DNA from: Lunularia cruciata
Taxonomy: Eukaryota > Streptophyta > Marchantiopsida > Lunulariales > Lunulariaceae
Direction of reading: 5' to 3'
Assembly (NCBI GenBank): GCA_948567375.1
Contig: OX419756.1
Location: 18,419,001 to 18,483,000 of the forward strand
DNA: 64,000 nucleotides
This document shows positions 11,274 to 23,006 of the stretch, in pieces. Numbering within the stretch: position 1 is the first letter of the stretch; the number at the start of each line of letters is the position of its first letter. Under the pieces are notes generated by a model. That model saw only the letters and a list, made by a program, of their open reading frames with translations. It made no database searches and had not been told where the DNA came from. Position numbers and translations under genes: made by a program.

Positions 11274-12635
11274 CGTTCTTATATCTCGCAAGGGTTAAGG
11301 CAGCTATGGTATTCAAACCACACTTCAGTTCACACATCAGTCTGCTCCCGGATTTTTGAATCTGATGTAAGCAACTGTTGGCCATGTTTACCAGGACTAA
11401 CTGGAATCTTGGATTTAACATGGAGTTTCATAAAAGACTCAGAGGAATTCAATGTTCAGAGTACATGCCAATTGTCAAAATACATGTACGGATGCTTCGT
11501 AGTCTCCTTCCCGGAGAGCCTAGACGAGAAACTTGTATGAGACCAGGTTTCTTCGGGAAAGGCCACAACACTGGATTGAAGAAGACGGAACATCATCGAG
11601 GAAGAATCTGAACGTTCTAAAAAGGCATTAAATTATCTTTATGATTGGCTGCTTCCGTGTGCTTTTATAGCATAATGCAACTCACATGACTGGAAGACTA
11701 CATTTTCACTCAAGACAGGCTCATCAGACTATTTGTCGCAGGTTGATCAAGGAAACACCTAGGATTTGCACAGGCAGCTACTGGCTCAGTACCTTGAGAA
11801 AATTTGACAGAGGAGCAATTTGGAAAAGGCCATGTTTACATCAGGTCATTGGCTTTGAAGAACCCACCTCATTGTTGTGATGCTCGATGATCACGTCATG
11901 CTCCTGAAGTTATTTCTATAACCATCACATGTTGGCATCACATGTTACAAAGCTTGGCTCGGGGATTGGGAATCAACAAGTAAAGGAAAGGGATGACTGC
12001 ACCAGGCAATTCCTGGATATGACTAACACTCTTGTTAGGAAGACAGCAGGTGACAAAGAAACCCATGGATAATGAAGTACAGAAAAAACCGGGTCCCACT
12101 GTGACTCCATGAAATCCTCATCAAGGAAAATAATTAAGACTTGCTTAATTCAACAGATTCTACACACGACGTGGCAGTTTAAACAACTCTGCACCTCCGT
12201 AAGGTGAAGCAGCTAGAATGTACTATAACCTCCACACTCAGAAATGATTTCAGCTGTTGTACTTTTGGATTCCATATCTCAAAAGATTACAGCTTTAAAT
12301 TGTGGTTCCAAGCAATAGAAACACATCACAACTGGCTAGGTCATGAGGCTTGAAAGTCTCTCACCTCAACACAGAGTAGATAAGTGCTTATCATGGGGAA
12401 CTGATTTTTCTTGCTGATATCTGACCACCATGTTCGCTTGCAGTTTAAGTTGTCTTTCTCTGCAGTCATCCAGACACAATTTACCCTTCAAATTGTGCCT
12501 GGATGATCTTCTGCTTCCATAGACAACATCCCTGTTATCAATGGAACACTGATTTGACCAATATACAACCAGTCAATCGCTTCGCATCACTGGTTCAGAG
12601 TGACAAAGATCTCCACTGCTGCTGCTGTTCATACT

Positions 12636-12905
12636 TCATATCATGATCATGGCAGACTTCACTCTTTGAACCAAGCTTGCCAAACCTCGGAAGAGTAGCG
12701 ACGCTCTTTCACGTGGTTCGCTCAAGTGACGTAGTACGTCTATATTCGAGTTCTCTACGTGGTAGGTGTGTACGGTGCTCCATGTATGTGGAACACGGCT
12801 ATCAGACTTTGTGAGATAGGCAGTGACCACTTGACCTAAATAGTTATGAGGAAGGGAAGGAATTGCAACAGAGTCGAAACATACATTCATGTAGATCATG
12901 TACAT
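12636..12905 (-). CDS. unidentified open frame, possible exon
   Basis: An 89-codon minus-strand frame containing NYLGQVVTAYLTKSDSR and STVHTYHVENSNIDVLRHL. The first phrase recalls plant acyltransferases and the second recalls acyl-CoA reductases, but neither match is good enough to name a family. It could be a terminal exon of the same locus as the frames at 9868-10664; the 2 kb between shows no further exon I can defend. Confidence 0.2.
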   Translation of the reverse strand: MYMIYMNVCFDSVAIPSLPHNYLGQVVTAYLTKSDSRVPHTWSTVHTYHVENSNIDVLRHLSEPRERASLLFRGLASLVQRVKSAMIMI

Positions 12906-12911
12906 TTATGG

Positions 12912-12956
12912 TGATGGGGTTTTCCTATCCTTCATGTGTTCTATGTGGTCACCTTT
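12912..12956 (+). repeat. isolated 3'-terminal fragment of the R2-like element
   Basis: GATGGGGTTTTCCTATCCTT followed by a TTCTATGTGGTCACCTTT block matches the last 45 bp of the R2-like copies (compare 20431-20475 and the inverse of 7072-7116). No coding part is attached, so it is an extreme 5' truncation or a remnant. Confidence 0.5.
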
Positions 12957-12959
12957 CCT

Positions 12960-14065
12960 TCCATTTATGTAGATCCCGGAAAGAAATTTGGTAGAATCTT
13001 TTGGTTAAGAAATTCATAAATTTACAAATAAACCCATCAAAACTAACTCACATTTCGTAAGTATCGAAATGTCTTTAGTGAATATTCATTACTTCGTACC
13101 ATGACCATATTAAGTCTACGAATTAATATTATTTTCTAAATTCATCTAGTTATAAATTCTTTTATTAAAATTAAATATTTTTTATTACTTTTTTCTAATG
13201 ATAAAAAATATATATCAGAAGTAGAAGTGAGTACTTTACACATCTACTTTATTGCATACAATTTACTCATTACTCAAAGTGAACATTGAAGGTTTGTAAT
13301 TTACCTTTTCTCTAGAACTAATTATTCAAAACACTTAGAGAGATTCTAAAACGACCTCTAAATCAACTCCAATCTCATTTACTTTTCGTTCAATGATAGA
13401 TCTTAAGGTATAACTTTTTTTCACATATAAACATATGATCTATGATGACCTTTATGCGTAATTGTTCCACATTTGATATCTATTGAAATTTTTTTTTTCC
13501 AAATGCTAGCAAAATTACCTTGGATATATCTAACACTTGCTTTTGCAATCTCCTAATGTTTTGCTACCATCTACAACCAAAATAAATATTTTTGGGAAAC
13601 TACTTACCAATCTTTATCTCCCATTTCATACTATTAAATAAAATTTTGTCTGATGATAGATAGTAAAGTAGCAATTTAACGCCTTTCCTCCTACTCCCCC
13701 TTCAGCTCCTGGAGAGTTTTCCTCATGACGTTCGTTTTATGACATCGAAGACTTACTGTCCTGGGAGTCAAACACTCTTCCTGAAAGGTCTTTATATTTA
13801 ACTTCGCAATGATGAATTTTAGCGGGTATTAGCACATTGAGCAGCATTCGGAGACCTTTTTGCAATATTTTTTATTTGTTTATGAAACGCATCTCCACCA
13901 ATATGACCGTTATTATCCATTGCTAAAAGTGGACAACTAGATTAGTGTAGTTGGAATTTTCCAAATTCTAAAAAATGTAATAAAATGATAGAATCTTTCC
14001 CGTTGGAATTTATGGAGCTAGGAGCCCGCAGGAATCAGATAATAATTTAGCATCGGGAAATTGTA
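12960..14065. other. AT-rich intergenic DNA
   Basis: About 1.1 kb of AT-rich sequence with poly(T) and poly(A) runs and no open frame or recognisable element. Confidence 0.5.
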
Positions 14066-14099
14066 AACCCACCTCACCTTTTCTGCTCATCGACCTCAC
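14066..14099. repeat. left arm of a 34-bp inverted repeat
   Basis: This 34-bp stretch (starting AACCCACCTCACCTT) is matched in inverse at 18706-18739 with two mismatches. The arms enclose R2-like copy 2 and the LTR nested in it. The sequence outside the arms is weakly similar; inside it is not. Confidence 0.7.
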
Positions 14100-14610
14100 C
14101 CCTACCGTACTATGTGGTGCAAATAAACCAATCAAACCACTCGCTATGAAGATGGAGGAGAGGGAGCTGAGGGAGAGTGTGGAGAGAGGAGAGGAGAAGG
14201 AGAGACGTGAGAAGACATATCTATAATTTATGAGTGCTCTTTAGCATATAACACTTGAGTGAATAGTTGATTCTTGTAGTTTTTCAATTTTTCTTCCATT
14301 GGTACCTAGATTGAAGACTATGGAGAATTGAATAGAAAATTATGAGGATTTTTAGCTTTTTTAGAGTGATCATTATACATTGAGAGTGATTGATTGGGAA
14401 TTTTCATTTCTAATATCTAGGTTTTCATGATTAAGTTCCATGGGACTTTAGTTTAAAAATTTTGGAGATGTAAATTGAAAGTTATGAGACTTTATAGTTT
14501 TTAGGGTTTGGAGAGATTATTTCTTATGTGAGTTGGGATGTGAAGGGTTGTGGTTTTGTAGACATGGGGAGATATAGAGAGGAACATCATGTGTTACTAT
14601 CATTATTCTT

Positions 14611-17600
14611 ATGCTAGCTATGGCTACACCTTCCCATGTGGGATCGCCTAGAGCGGCTCAGGATATGCTATGCCCGGTGTATCATCGACGCTTTACCTCA
14701 CAAGGGGTAAAGACCAGTGAGCCGGCCTGTCTCTCACTCAAGATGAACCTCTAATGGTTATTATGGTAGCGCACCATGGACTAAGAAGGCAAGGAACCCC
14801 AACTCCATCATACTCCTCCAAGGCTAACACTCCAAGACTCAAGATATTGCTCACTAGAGAACTCAATGAAAGAGATAGTTACAAATGAAACTCAATGAGA
14901 GAGATAGTTACAAATGAAAGGATGATGAGTACCAACTCACCCCTTGTTTATATACTTGTGAAATAGTTACATACCGAAGTTACTAATTACCATAGTAACT
15001 CAAGTTACTAGACTAAAAGTCAAGTAAAGTAAAAAGTAGAAAAGAATATCCATTTACATGGGCATATTCCACTAGCATGTGATCTTATCTTGACCCAACC
15101 ACTAAGTCAAGGATTCCTTCACATGGGTTATCCTTGGACTATATAAGAATCCAAAACAAAAAGGCTTGCGAGCCCAAGAGTTCTCAACTCTTTCCTCAAA
15201 GCCAAACACCTAAGAATAGTACCAAGTCAACACACTAGAATCCAAAATAGTGGTGCTCATCTTTTCCACTTCCTCTAAAGTAAGGTCCCCTCTATCTTAG
15301 CTATGACTAACTTTAGCTAATCATGACTAATGCAGAACCATCCTTTATCTCTATGTAAATAATAGCTCTCAAGTACTTGTAATACCAAGCTAAATATCAT
15401 AATACCACACACATGCACAAATGGGTGTTACAGACCCATGTGGGAAGGATGCACAAGGACTATGATTGGACCATTTGGGATGCCCATGTACGATGAGCGA
15501 CCACATTGATAGTAGTGACATTTGGGATTATTTATGCTTCTTCTATCCCTTTGTTGATTGTTCCAAGGATACTAATTGAGTCGTGGGAGTGGTTAACTTC
15601 TCAAGCGGGTTGCATTTTGGGGTTATTTGAGATTAGTTTTCCATGTCCACGTCTATCCCATAAGCTACCCCGCACACTCCATGATGAGACTAGATAGGCT
15701 TTTTGCCTACCACTTGATCATTTGGCATGCGATCCCTTGGATGATTTAGCATGGTTCCTATTCCTCTTACTCCCTCGATGGTGTCTTTGTTATGCTAGAG
15801 GGGGACATGCGGGGTATAAAGAGGTGGCTGCTGGATTTTGTTGATTCCAAGCGGGGGATTGGGTGGCCCTTCAGGAGGAGTCTATTAGGGCTACACGATT
15901 TAGGAGATAGGCATCACCATAGGATACCATAGAGTCCACTCAATTATGACCGTGTAGGACATTGGATCAAGCGGGAGAGTTTAGTAAAGTAGCACTACAC
16001 CCTTTGTCTATGGTGAGTTATACTGATGAGACTATCTATTCCTTATGCTCACTACATCCTATAGAAATAGAGGGACTACCACTAGAGGTCTTAGATGATC
16101 AGCATGAGCAGCCTTTATGTCTTGATAGGTCGCTATTTGCACAAGCATTGTGCACTGCCCCTCGCCTTTCCTCAAGAGGTTTGTCAAGGATGGTTTATGA
16201 GCACCTTAGAGATTGCTTCTAGGCAGATGATCCTTCTAGTGGTTTTACAAAGTTGTTTTAGGTGGCTGTAGTAGTAGCAAGAGGAGACATTCCTATGTCT
16301 ATTAGTCAGGTGTTAGGTACTAGTCGCTTTCTTGCAATGGAAAAGGACACAAGAAGCATTTGACCAATTGCTATTAGAGAGATCTTTTTGCATTTGGTCA
16401 GTTGTACCATTGTCCTTCAACATCATTCTCATTTTTGACAACACCTCAATAGACAATAGTTTGGAGTAACTACACCTAGAGGATATGAGTCTATATCTCT
16501 AGGCATTAAGGCACTCCTAGTTATCCATATGGAGTGGGTCGTCCTACATGTGGATGTTGAGAATGCTTTTAATAGCGTCTCACGGGCATCCATATTTAGA
16601 GAGCTTAGGGAGGCCGTGGATCCTTGGTGAGTCTCATACCTTTTGTGCAGTCTTTTTATGGCTCTCTTGCTTCCCTTTACTACCAGCACAATGGTTCACA
16701 GGAAGGAGTCACCGTCTTGGAGTCAGATGTTGGTACACGTTAGGAAGATCCTTTAAAGGGGACCCTTATTTGCCATGGCTCACTTTAGAGCTCTCCTATA
16801 TACTACTTTGGCCAGCCAGGTTGTGTATTTCCCTCCTTGGCAGATGATACACACATTATAGGCCCTGTAGATCAGATTAGGCAAGCCTTTGACTACTTGA
16901 CTATTGAGCTACATCTAGTAGGCTTGAAAGTCAAGGTGTCAAAGCACAGAGCATGGTCCCCTTTAGGTATCCCTCCCCACCTTGAGCTTCTAGAGGGGTG
17001 TATCACATCCATAGATGAACTTTGTGTTCTTGGAGTGCTAGTAGGATCGGAGGATTTTGTCACACGCTTCTTAGACGCTGCCCTTGTAGAGGATGTTCTC
17101 CATGTGGATGACCTTCCATTACTAGGAGATCCAAAGGTGGCATTTGGTATTCTCTCTTCCAATATTGCTTGTCTATCATCTTCTCATTTGTACAATTCTC
17201 TCCTCACTATCCTTACTATCATGTCTGAGAGCATTTGATAGGAGGATTATGGGAGTCTTTGGTGATATTATTGGACTAGGGACATTTGAGTGTGTGATAG
17301 AGGATTTGTTATGTAGATAGACGGCTCTGCCGATCTCATGTGGTGGGGTTGGCTTGCTATCTTTGGAGGAGACGGCACCTATAATATTTTTGGGTAGTTG
17401 GGCTCTCTCAATACCCCTACTTTCCTCTCCTTTTGTGGTTATTGATAGGCCGGTTTTGGAGACTTATGTGATAGAGGTGGAGGGAGGATCCATATGTTAT
17501 TGCGATAGATGAGAGATAGTCTATCCCCATGGGCATGAGAGGACTTTCCACCTTTTGCTTCACTATCATCAGATTGGACTAGAGGTTTACAATCTTCCTT

Positions 17601-18480
17601 GATGGAGCGATAATGTGAGCATACACCACATTCTCCATTAGTCGACTTGTCCATTCCTTAGGCTACTAGAGCACGTCTTTGCTCTTGCTCCGGCAAGGGT
17701 GCAAGCTCTTTGATCCTAGCTTGACCGTGCATTAGGGCATTCCGACTTGCACCAACTACTTTCTCTATAGGGATGAGGTTTTGCCTAGGTTTGGTCCACC
17801 CATTTGCATCTTCATTACTCACTTGTGAGTGTGGTTCTACACTAGATGCAACAAAGGTCCACATGACATGGTGTCCTTTTGGAGGACAGAGGATAGCTAC
17901 CCATGATGCCATTAGGGACATAGTGTTTGTTATGGCATGAGAGAGTGGATACTTGGCTTGGAGGGAGTGTTTGTATGCTTTGTAGTTGACATGTGTCAGG
18001 GCAGACTTATACTTGGTCTGAGATGATCAAGTGACAATAGCGGATGTTGTGGTTACGAAACCTATGTGGGATACAATTTTGGAGGGAGTGATTACCTATC
18101 CCTTTGGATGGGTGGTAAGTGCAACAACATGTTGCAAGGTCTCCAAGTATAGGGGCATATAGTGGGGTCATCTTTTTGTTCCTATAGCCTTGGAGTTATA
18201 TGGAGCAATGGACATGGCGTTTGACACATTTGTTAGGGAGTGCAAAAGAGCTTATCATGTTAGGCGCCAGGGGGTACCACTCTCACTCTCATACTTTGTA
18301 GTATATTTTAGATAGCATGTGTCCATTGCTCTATAGAGTGCAATGGTTGGTGCAATCTATAGGAGACCAATCACATTAAGTGATGTTTCTTTGGATGCTC
18401 CAATTGTGTGTAGACCGTACGACTTGCACAACTCAGATATCTTAGGTACGGTAGGGTAGATTTCTCATATAGACTCTATT
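14611..18480 (+). pseudogene. R2-like polyprotein, copy 2, many stops and frameshifts
   Basis: Blocks in order: C2H2 finger (14647-14711 plus 15433-15455, split by the LTR); a poorly conserved linker; the RT N-terminal block RPIAIREIFLHLV at about 16365; QFGVTTPRGYES near 16460; motif A HVDVENAFNSVSR near 16545; motif C LADDTHIIG at about 16840, here with both Asp kept; thumb-like region DELCVLGVLVGSEDFVTRFL near 17015-17065; GVFGDIIG near 17255; the His/Cys region (THDAIRD equivalent) around 17900; the endonuclease equivalent around 18005; and PLALELYGAMD near 18180. Copy 1 at 7.1-9.1 kb matches from motif A onward. Frames change several times, so no protein could be made. Confidence 0.65.
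14716..15432 (-). repeat. solo LTR of type I
   Basis: This is the inverse of the 691-bp LTR at 39076-39766: it begins GTGAGCCGGCCTGTCTCTC (terminal T changed) and ends GGGTGTTACA. No internal region is attached. GACC flanks both sides (14712-14715 and 15433-15436). Removing the LTR and one copy of the duplication rejoins the zinc-finger reading frame of R2-like copy 2, which supports insertion followed by LTR-LTR recombination. Confidence 0.85.
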
Positions 18481-18705
18481 GGGGTATAGCCTCATTTTAC
18501 CTATTTTTTCTCTCCTTTGTATGACTTGATAGTGTCTTCCCATCCTTCATTTTTTCTATGCGGTTGCCTTCTTCCCTCGCTACATTATAAACTTGGCTAA
18601 AATGCTAGAAAACAATGTAGAAATCATATGACCATGTACGGCATGCGGCAACAAATCAATTTCACATGATTCATCTGATTGGCTGGAAGTGTTAGAATAA
18701 GAAGT

Positions 18706-18739
18706 GTGAGGTGGATGAGCAGAGAAGGTGAGGTGGGTT
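18706..18739. repeat. right arm of a 34-bp inverted repeat
   Basis: Inverse of 14066-14099, 32 of 34 positions identical, about 140 bp beyond the 3' end of R2-like copy 2. Confidence 0.7.
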
Positions 18740-19958
18740 TTCTGTCTCCCTTTAGCATCATCAATATGTCTGATTCATTGATGTATTGCATGACAAAAAA
18801 GTAGTCGGTAACCACGTGTCAAGCAGGTGCCTACTCTTCATTGGGCTGACTGTACATTTGAATTGTGGCTGTATAGTTGGTATAGTTGTCTCTTTGAGAG
18901 CTAAAGGCCATGTGATGTGAATTATCTCTATACTAAAATGCTTGGTGCTTTCTTTTTTCAATTTAGGAATTATTTCAAGAGAAATTCACTCAATCCTTTT
19001 TTTAAAATTATCTAATTTATCTAATTTATTTAAAATTATCCTAGGCGGGTTGGAAGTCAGAAGTTTGCACTCAATATTTGAGTGACCAATATATTTATCA
19101 GTTTTCTTATTTTTATTCATTTGAAATAAATATATATTTTTACTTATTTTTACTAAAATATTAAGATATATGTCAGTTAAGATATTTGTATATTCCTTCA
19201 TGTGTTCTATGTGGTCACCTTTTTCCATTTTTTCTAAATAATATTACTTTTTATGCAAGGTATAAGGAATAATTCATTAGAAAATGATAGATGTTTTTAG
19301 TACTTTATCTATGCAGCTAATTGCTAATTTATAGGCCTAGAATATTATATTCTTTAACTCTTGATGTTTTGATGTAAACAATAATCTGAAAAAAAATTAT
19401 TCACATATAAAATAATAAAATTTTATTAGTTTACTATGGGACCATTAACATTGTTTTCTCTTGAGTGGAGATAAGTGGAAATAGCTTATCTCTCAATAGC
19501 CAAGTAGATAATTACTTAGTAGATTTTAAAAAATATAACTTTGATAAAAAAGATTTACATCTCATAATTTCTCTCTCATACGGACTTTTGAGCTTAAATT
19601 TTGTAGATAAATATATTTTTATTACTTTTAATCACAGTCTACTTGATGCAAAAAATCAAACATGGAGGTCTCATTTTAGACCTTATAGATCTAATTTTTG
19701 ATATATGTTGGAGTTATTCTCTCTAATGTAATTTCTCATCATTTCTCCTAGTTTTAGTAATCTTACTTACATTACTAAACTAGTTGTCACACTACTATAG
19801 TAGAGTAGATCCCTATGGTAATAGTGTGTGGAGTGTATTCCGTCATCTCCAAATTACCTTTGGAGCCAAATTGAGAAATAAGCAGCATGAGACATGAGAC
19901 TAGGAAAGCCAATATATGATGACCCAAACAACAACCAAAAAGTGCACTAATAGTTCTA
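18740..19958. other. AT-rich intergenic DNA
   Basis: No gene recognised. 19195-19222 is a 28-bp perfect copy of 12929-12956 and resembles the 3' end of the R2-like element. The rest is AT-rich, with open frames of about 60-80 codons that have biased, non-coding-like composition. Confidence 0.45.
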
Positions 19959-19969
19959 CTCTAGAAGAA

Positions 19970-20480
19970 CTAAAAGTTCTTCAATTTTGGAGAGAGTGAT
20001 TACCCATCCCCTGGATGGGCGGCAAGTGCAGCAGTAGGTTGCAAGGTCTCTAAGTATAGGGGCATGCAACGATGTCACCTCTTTGTTCCTCTAGCCTTGG
20101 AGTTATATCGAGCAATGGACATTGCATTCAACACATTTGTCCAGGAGTGCAAAAGAGCTTATCATGTTAGGCTCTAGGAGGCAGCACTCTCACTCTCATA
20201 CTTTGTAGCATATTTTAGACAATGTCTGTCCATTGCTCTATAGAGGGCAGTGGCTGGTGCAATCCATAGGAGCGCAATTACACTAGGTGATGCTTCTTTG
20301 GATGCTCCAATTGTTTGTAGACCACACGACTTGAGTAGCTTAGATACCTTAGGTGCCGTAGAAAAGATTTCTCATATAGACTCTATTGGGGCTTAGCCCC
20401 ATTTTACCTTTTTCCATCTCTCCCTTGTACGACTTGATGGGGTCTTCCTATCCTTCATTTTCTACATGGTCATTCTTCTT
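19970..20480 (+). mobile_element. R2-like non-LTR retrotransposon, copy 3, 5'-truncated with target duplication
   Basis: From about 19981 to 20475 the sequence matches the last 490 bp of copy 2 (from CAATTTTGGAG at about 18078). It covers the end of the endonuclease region, the PLALELY-type C-terminus and the 3' UTR. CTCTAGAAGAA occurs directly on both sides, 19959-19969 and 20481-20491, a perfect 11-bp target duplication. About 11 bases between the left duplication and the start of similarity are unexplained, as often seen at truncated 5' junctions. No poly(A). Confidence 0.8.
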
Positions 20481-20491
20481 CTCTAGAAGAA

Positions 20492-22121
20492 ACAATAAGT
20501 ACTTGCTTGCTATACCTTGGGACAGTCATAAACCACCAGGTTTTACCGCTCTTATGGATGAAGAATGTGATAAAGAATTCAGAATATACTTTGATTGAGA
20601 TAGTCTTCACAAGGGAGCATTTTATCATCATCAAAGAGGCTTTAGGAATTATTGTCTGGAATTTCTTATCTAGAATGCATATGTGAAGAGAATATCAAGA
20701 AAGATAAATTTTTTTGGAAAGCACTTACCATATGGATTAGTTCACATCATGTTGAAGTTTAGTTGAGGATTTTTTTGTCTATTTTTTTTAATTTAGCGCT
20801 TAGCTCCAAAGATATGAAGATAAGTACTACTTCGTGCTTGGAGATTTGGTAGGTCATGTTAAGGAAAGCACTAGTTAGGGAATGTATTTTCTATTGTCAG
20901 ATGAGAATCTTGTGTAACTTGCTCTAGGAGGAGTTTCTCAAGGTGAGGAAAATTCAGTACTATCAAATTCTGCTCCTACACAATAGGAGATTCATCTTTC
21001 TAGAAACAATAAACAATGCTAAGATAGTTGAAGAGAGTTTGAGGCATATTTCTAAGCTGACAATCATTGAAATTCATTCAAGACAATGCTTGAGCTGAAT
21101 TTGGTCAGCTATAAGAAGAAGGAACATATTTTTCACCATTGAAGCGCACTAATTTCACTATGCATGCTAGTAAGTCAACAACTTTCAAGTTTTTTGAGTT
21201 TAATTGATATGCATTTTATGTGATTTCACCAAATATGAGAGATGAAACTAGGAAGATTAGTGTTATCACTTCACTATAGATTGCATATACTTCTCATATG
21301 GAAGTGTCATTTTAATCTAGAACTATCTCAAATATTTTGTATAAACTATGATACTTATTACTATGTTGTGTGCTTGAGGATAGACCAAAGGTTCCTTAGA
21401 GATGAAGATAAGGTCCATTTTATGATATTATAAAATATTATGGAATTTATTGTGCATATGTATATAACATTATATGTTTTCCATTGTGAGTGTCTTATTT
21501 TAAGAAAAGCTTAATCTGGATTCTTTGCACTTTCCTCATGTTATATTTACACTCCCTCTTCAAAGCTACCAAAAGATTTTTTTGCTTCATCATTTGTCTT
21601 TTAGACATAGTCCCTCATGTTTTCCACCTTCTAAGTTTTGGTAAGTTGTTTCCACCTCAAAGGGTTAATGAAGGTTGAGTCCAAAAGTCTAACCTAATTT
21701 TCATAGAGCTCTGTGCAAGGTGAAGGTTGTGTATTAGTTTAATGGACATGAAGTGTATTTAAATGATCTTGCCTCAAAGTTATTTGAAACATTTCAAAAT
21801 GAGATAGTACTTGTAAAAGCCCAATTTTACAAGGAAAGAAATATGAGAATAGAAGATCAAAGTGGAAGATCATATTGGAACTCTCAAGTGAAAGAAACTT
21901 TGAATGCCTAGCTTGAGCTTGGGTTTTGGTATTTATAGGCAACTTGGGTATAAGACTAGAAGTTTCCAGGGAAGTTTTCTTTTAGAAGCCACCTTACTTG
22001 AATGCAAGTTAAGCTAACGGTGCCATTAGGGCTAGAGACCTAAGCTGAGCAAAGGGGTATAATTTTGAAGTCCATCTCTAAAGAGTTCACTTCTCTAATG
22101 TTAAGCCTTTGAATTCTTGGT
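20492..22121. other. no recognisable gene
   Basis: AT-rich DNA with only short open frames. Some stretches (20500-20760) translate to low-grade protein-like sequence with stops, perhaps an old element, but nothing could be assigned. Confidence 0.4.
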
Positions 22122-23006
22122 TGTGGTACCTACATTTTTTTTCTTATTTTTGAAGGAGAAGTATATAGAAGAAGTTGTATTGCGCCTATATGGCATTAGA
22201 AGGTGAAGAAAGGTGTCTTTGGGTTATAACCCGAGGTAAAGTGACTTTGTGTCAAAAAGCAAGGTACTCGAAATTGCCCTGTTAGCATACAACCCAAAGT
22301 AAGGAGACTTTGTCTTGGGGGTGCTCAACCCGAGGCGAGGACAATGTAACAACTTTCCTTTGGGGTTGGACATTCAAGAAGGTACTACACACCAAAAAAT
22401 AGCTGTCACACAAGCGGGGGGAAAATTGACAGTGATAGGAGCATGCAAGAGGTGTGATTTCTTGGTAGAAACTCAAAGTGAAGAAAGACGGAGAAGGCGC
22501 ACCACTATAAGACTTGGGATAGAGACAAAGGGATGACAAGTACTTTTCCATCACCATTAAGAATTTGTCCTGAGGGAGATTGTGGAAAGGGAAGTGTAGT
22601 AAGAGACGCACTAGTGTGTAGAGAGGAAGTCAAGAGAGTTAGTTTGGGAATCAGTCAAAAGAGTAGCCACCAACCCAGAGTAGAGGAGAGTAAGATGGGA
22701 GGTGGGAAGAAGAACTATGAATTCATCGTGAGAAATCATGCAAGGTGGGAAGAAGAACTATGAATTCATAGTGAGAAATCATGCGATTCGGAGATTAGAT
22801 GTGATTGCAAGAATCAAAGTCTTGAGCAGACTTCTAATCACATTCCTAGCATGGAAATTGGACATTAGCTTTCTAGGTTTCATGATGGAGATCATCAAGG
22901 GTAGATGTCTTGATGGCTCTAAGGAAGAAGGGAAGAGAGGAAATCCGGCTCAATGGACAGAGTCGGATTGGAGATTAGTACTCAAAAGAGAGGCAAGCAT
23001 GGAGCA

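Larger units (their letters stand above)
14611..18570 (+). mobile_element. R2-like non-LTR retrotransposon, copy 2, most complete
   Basis: This copy extends further 5' than copy 1. It starts no later than an ATG at 14611 or 14620 and ends in the shared tail-less 3' end CTATGCGGTTGCCTT at about 18566. The N-terminal part encodes CPVYHRRFTSQG...HVGRMH, a C2H2 finger whose second Cys reads Tyr. A solo LTR (14716-15432) sits between the Cys half and the His half of this finger. The 5' limit is not fixed; 14100-14600 could be its leader. Confidence 0.65.

Noticed and set aside
12636-12905. Naming this frame as a plant acyltransferase or acyl-CoA reductase exon
   Set aside because: Only short phrases resemble those families and the catalytic motifs are absent.
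20386-20598. 70-codon plus-strand open frame
   Set aside because: It overlaps the 3' UTR and end of the R2-like copy 3 and runs across its target duplication, so it is a chance frame.
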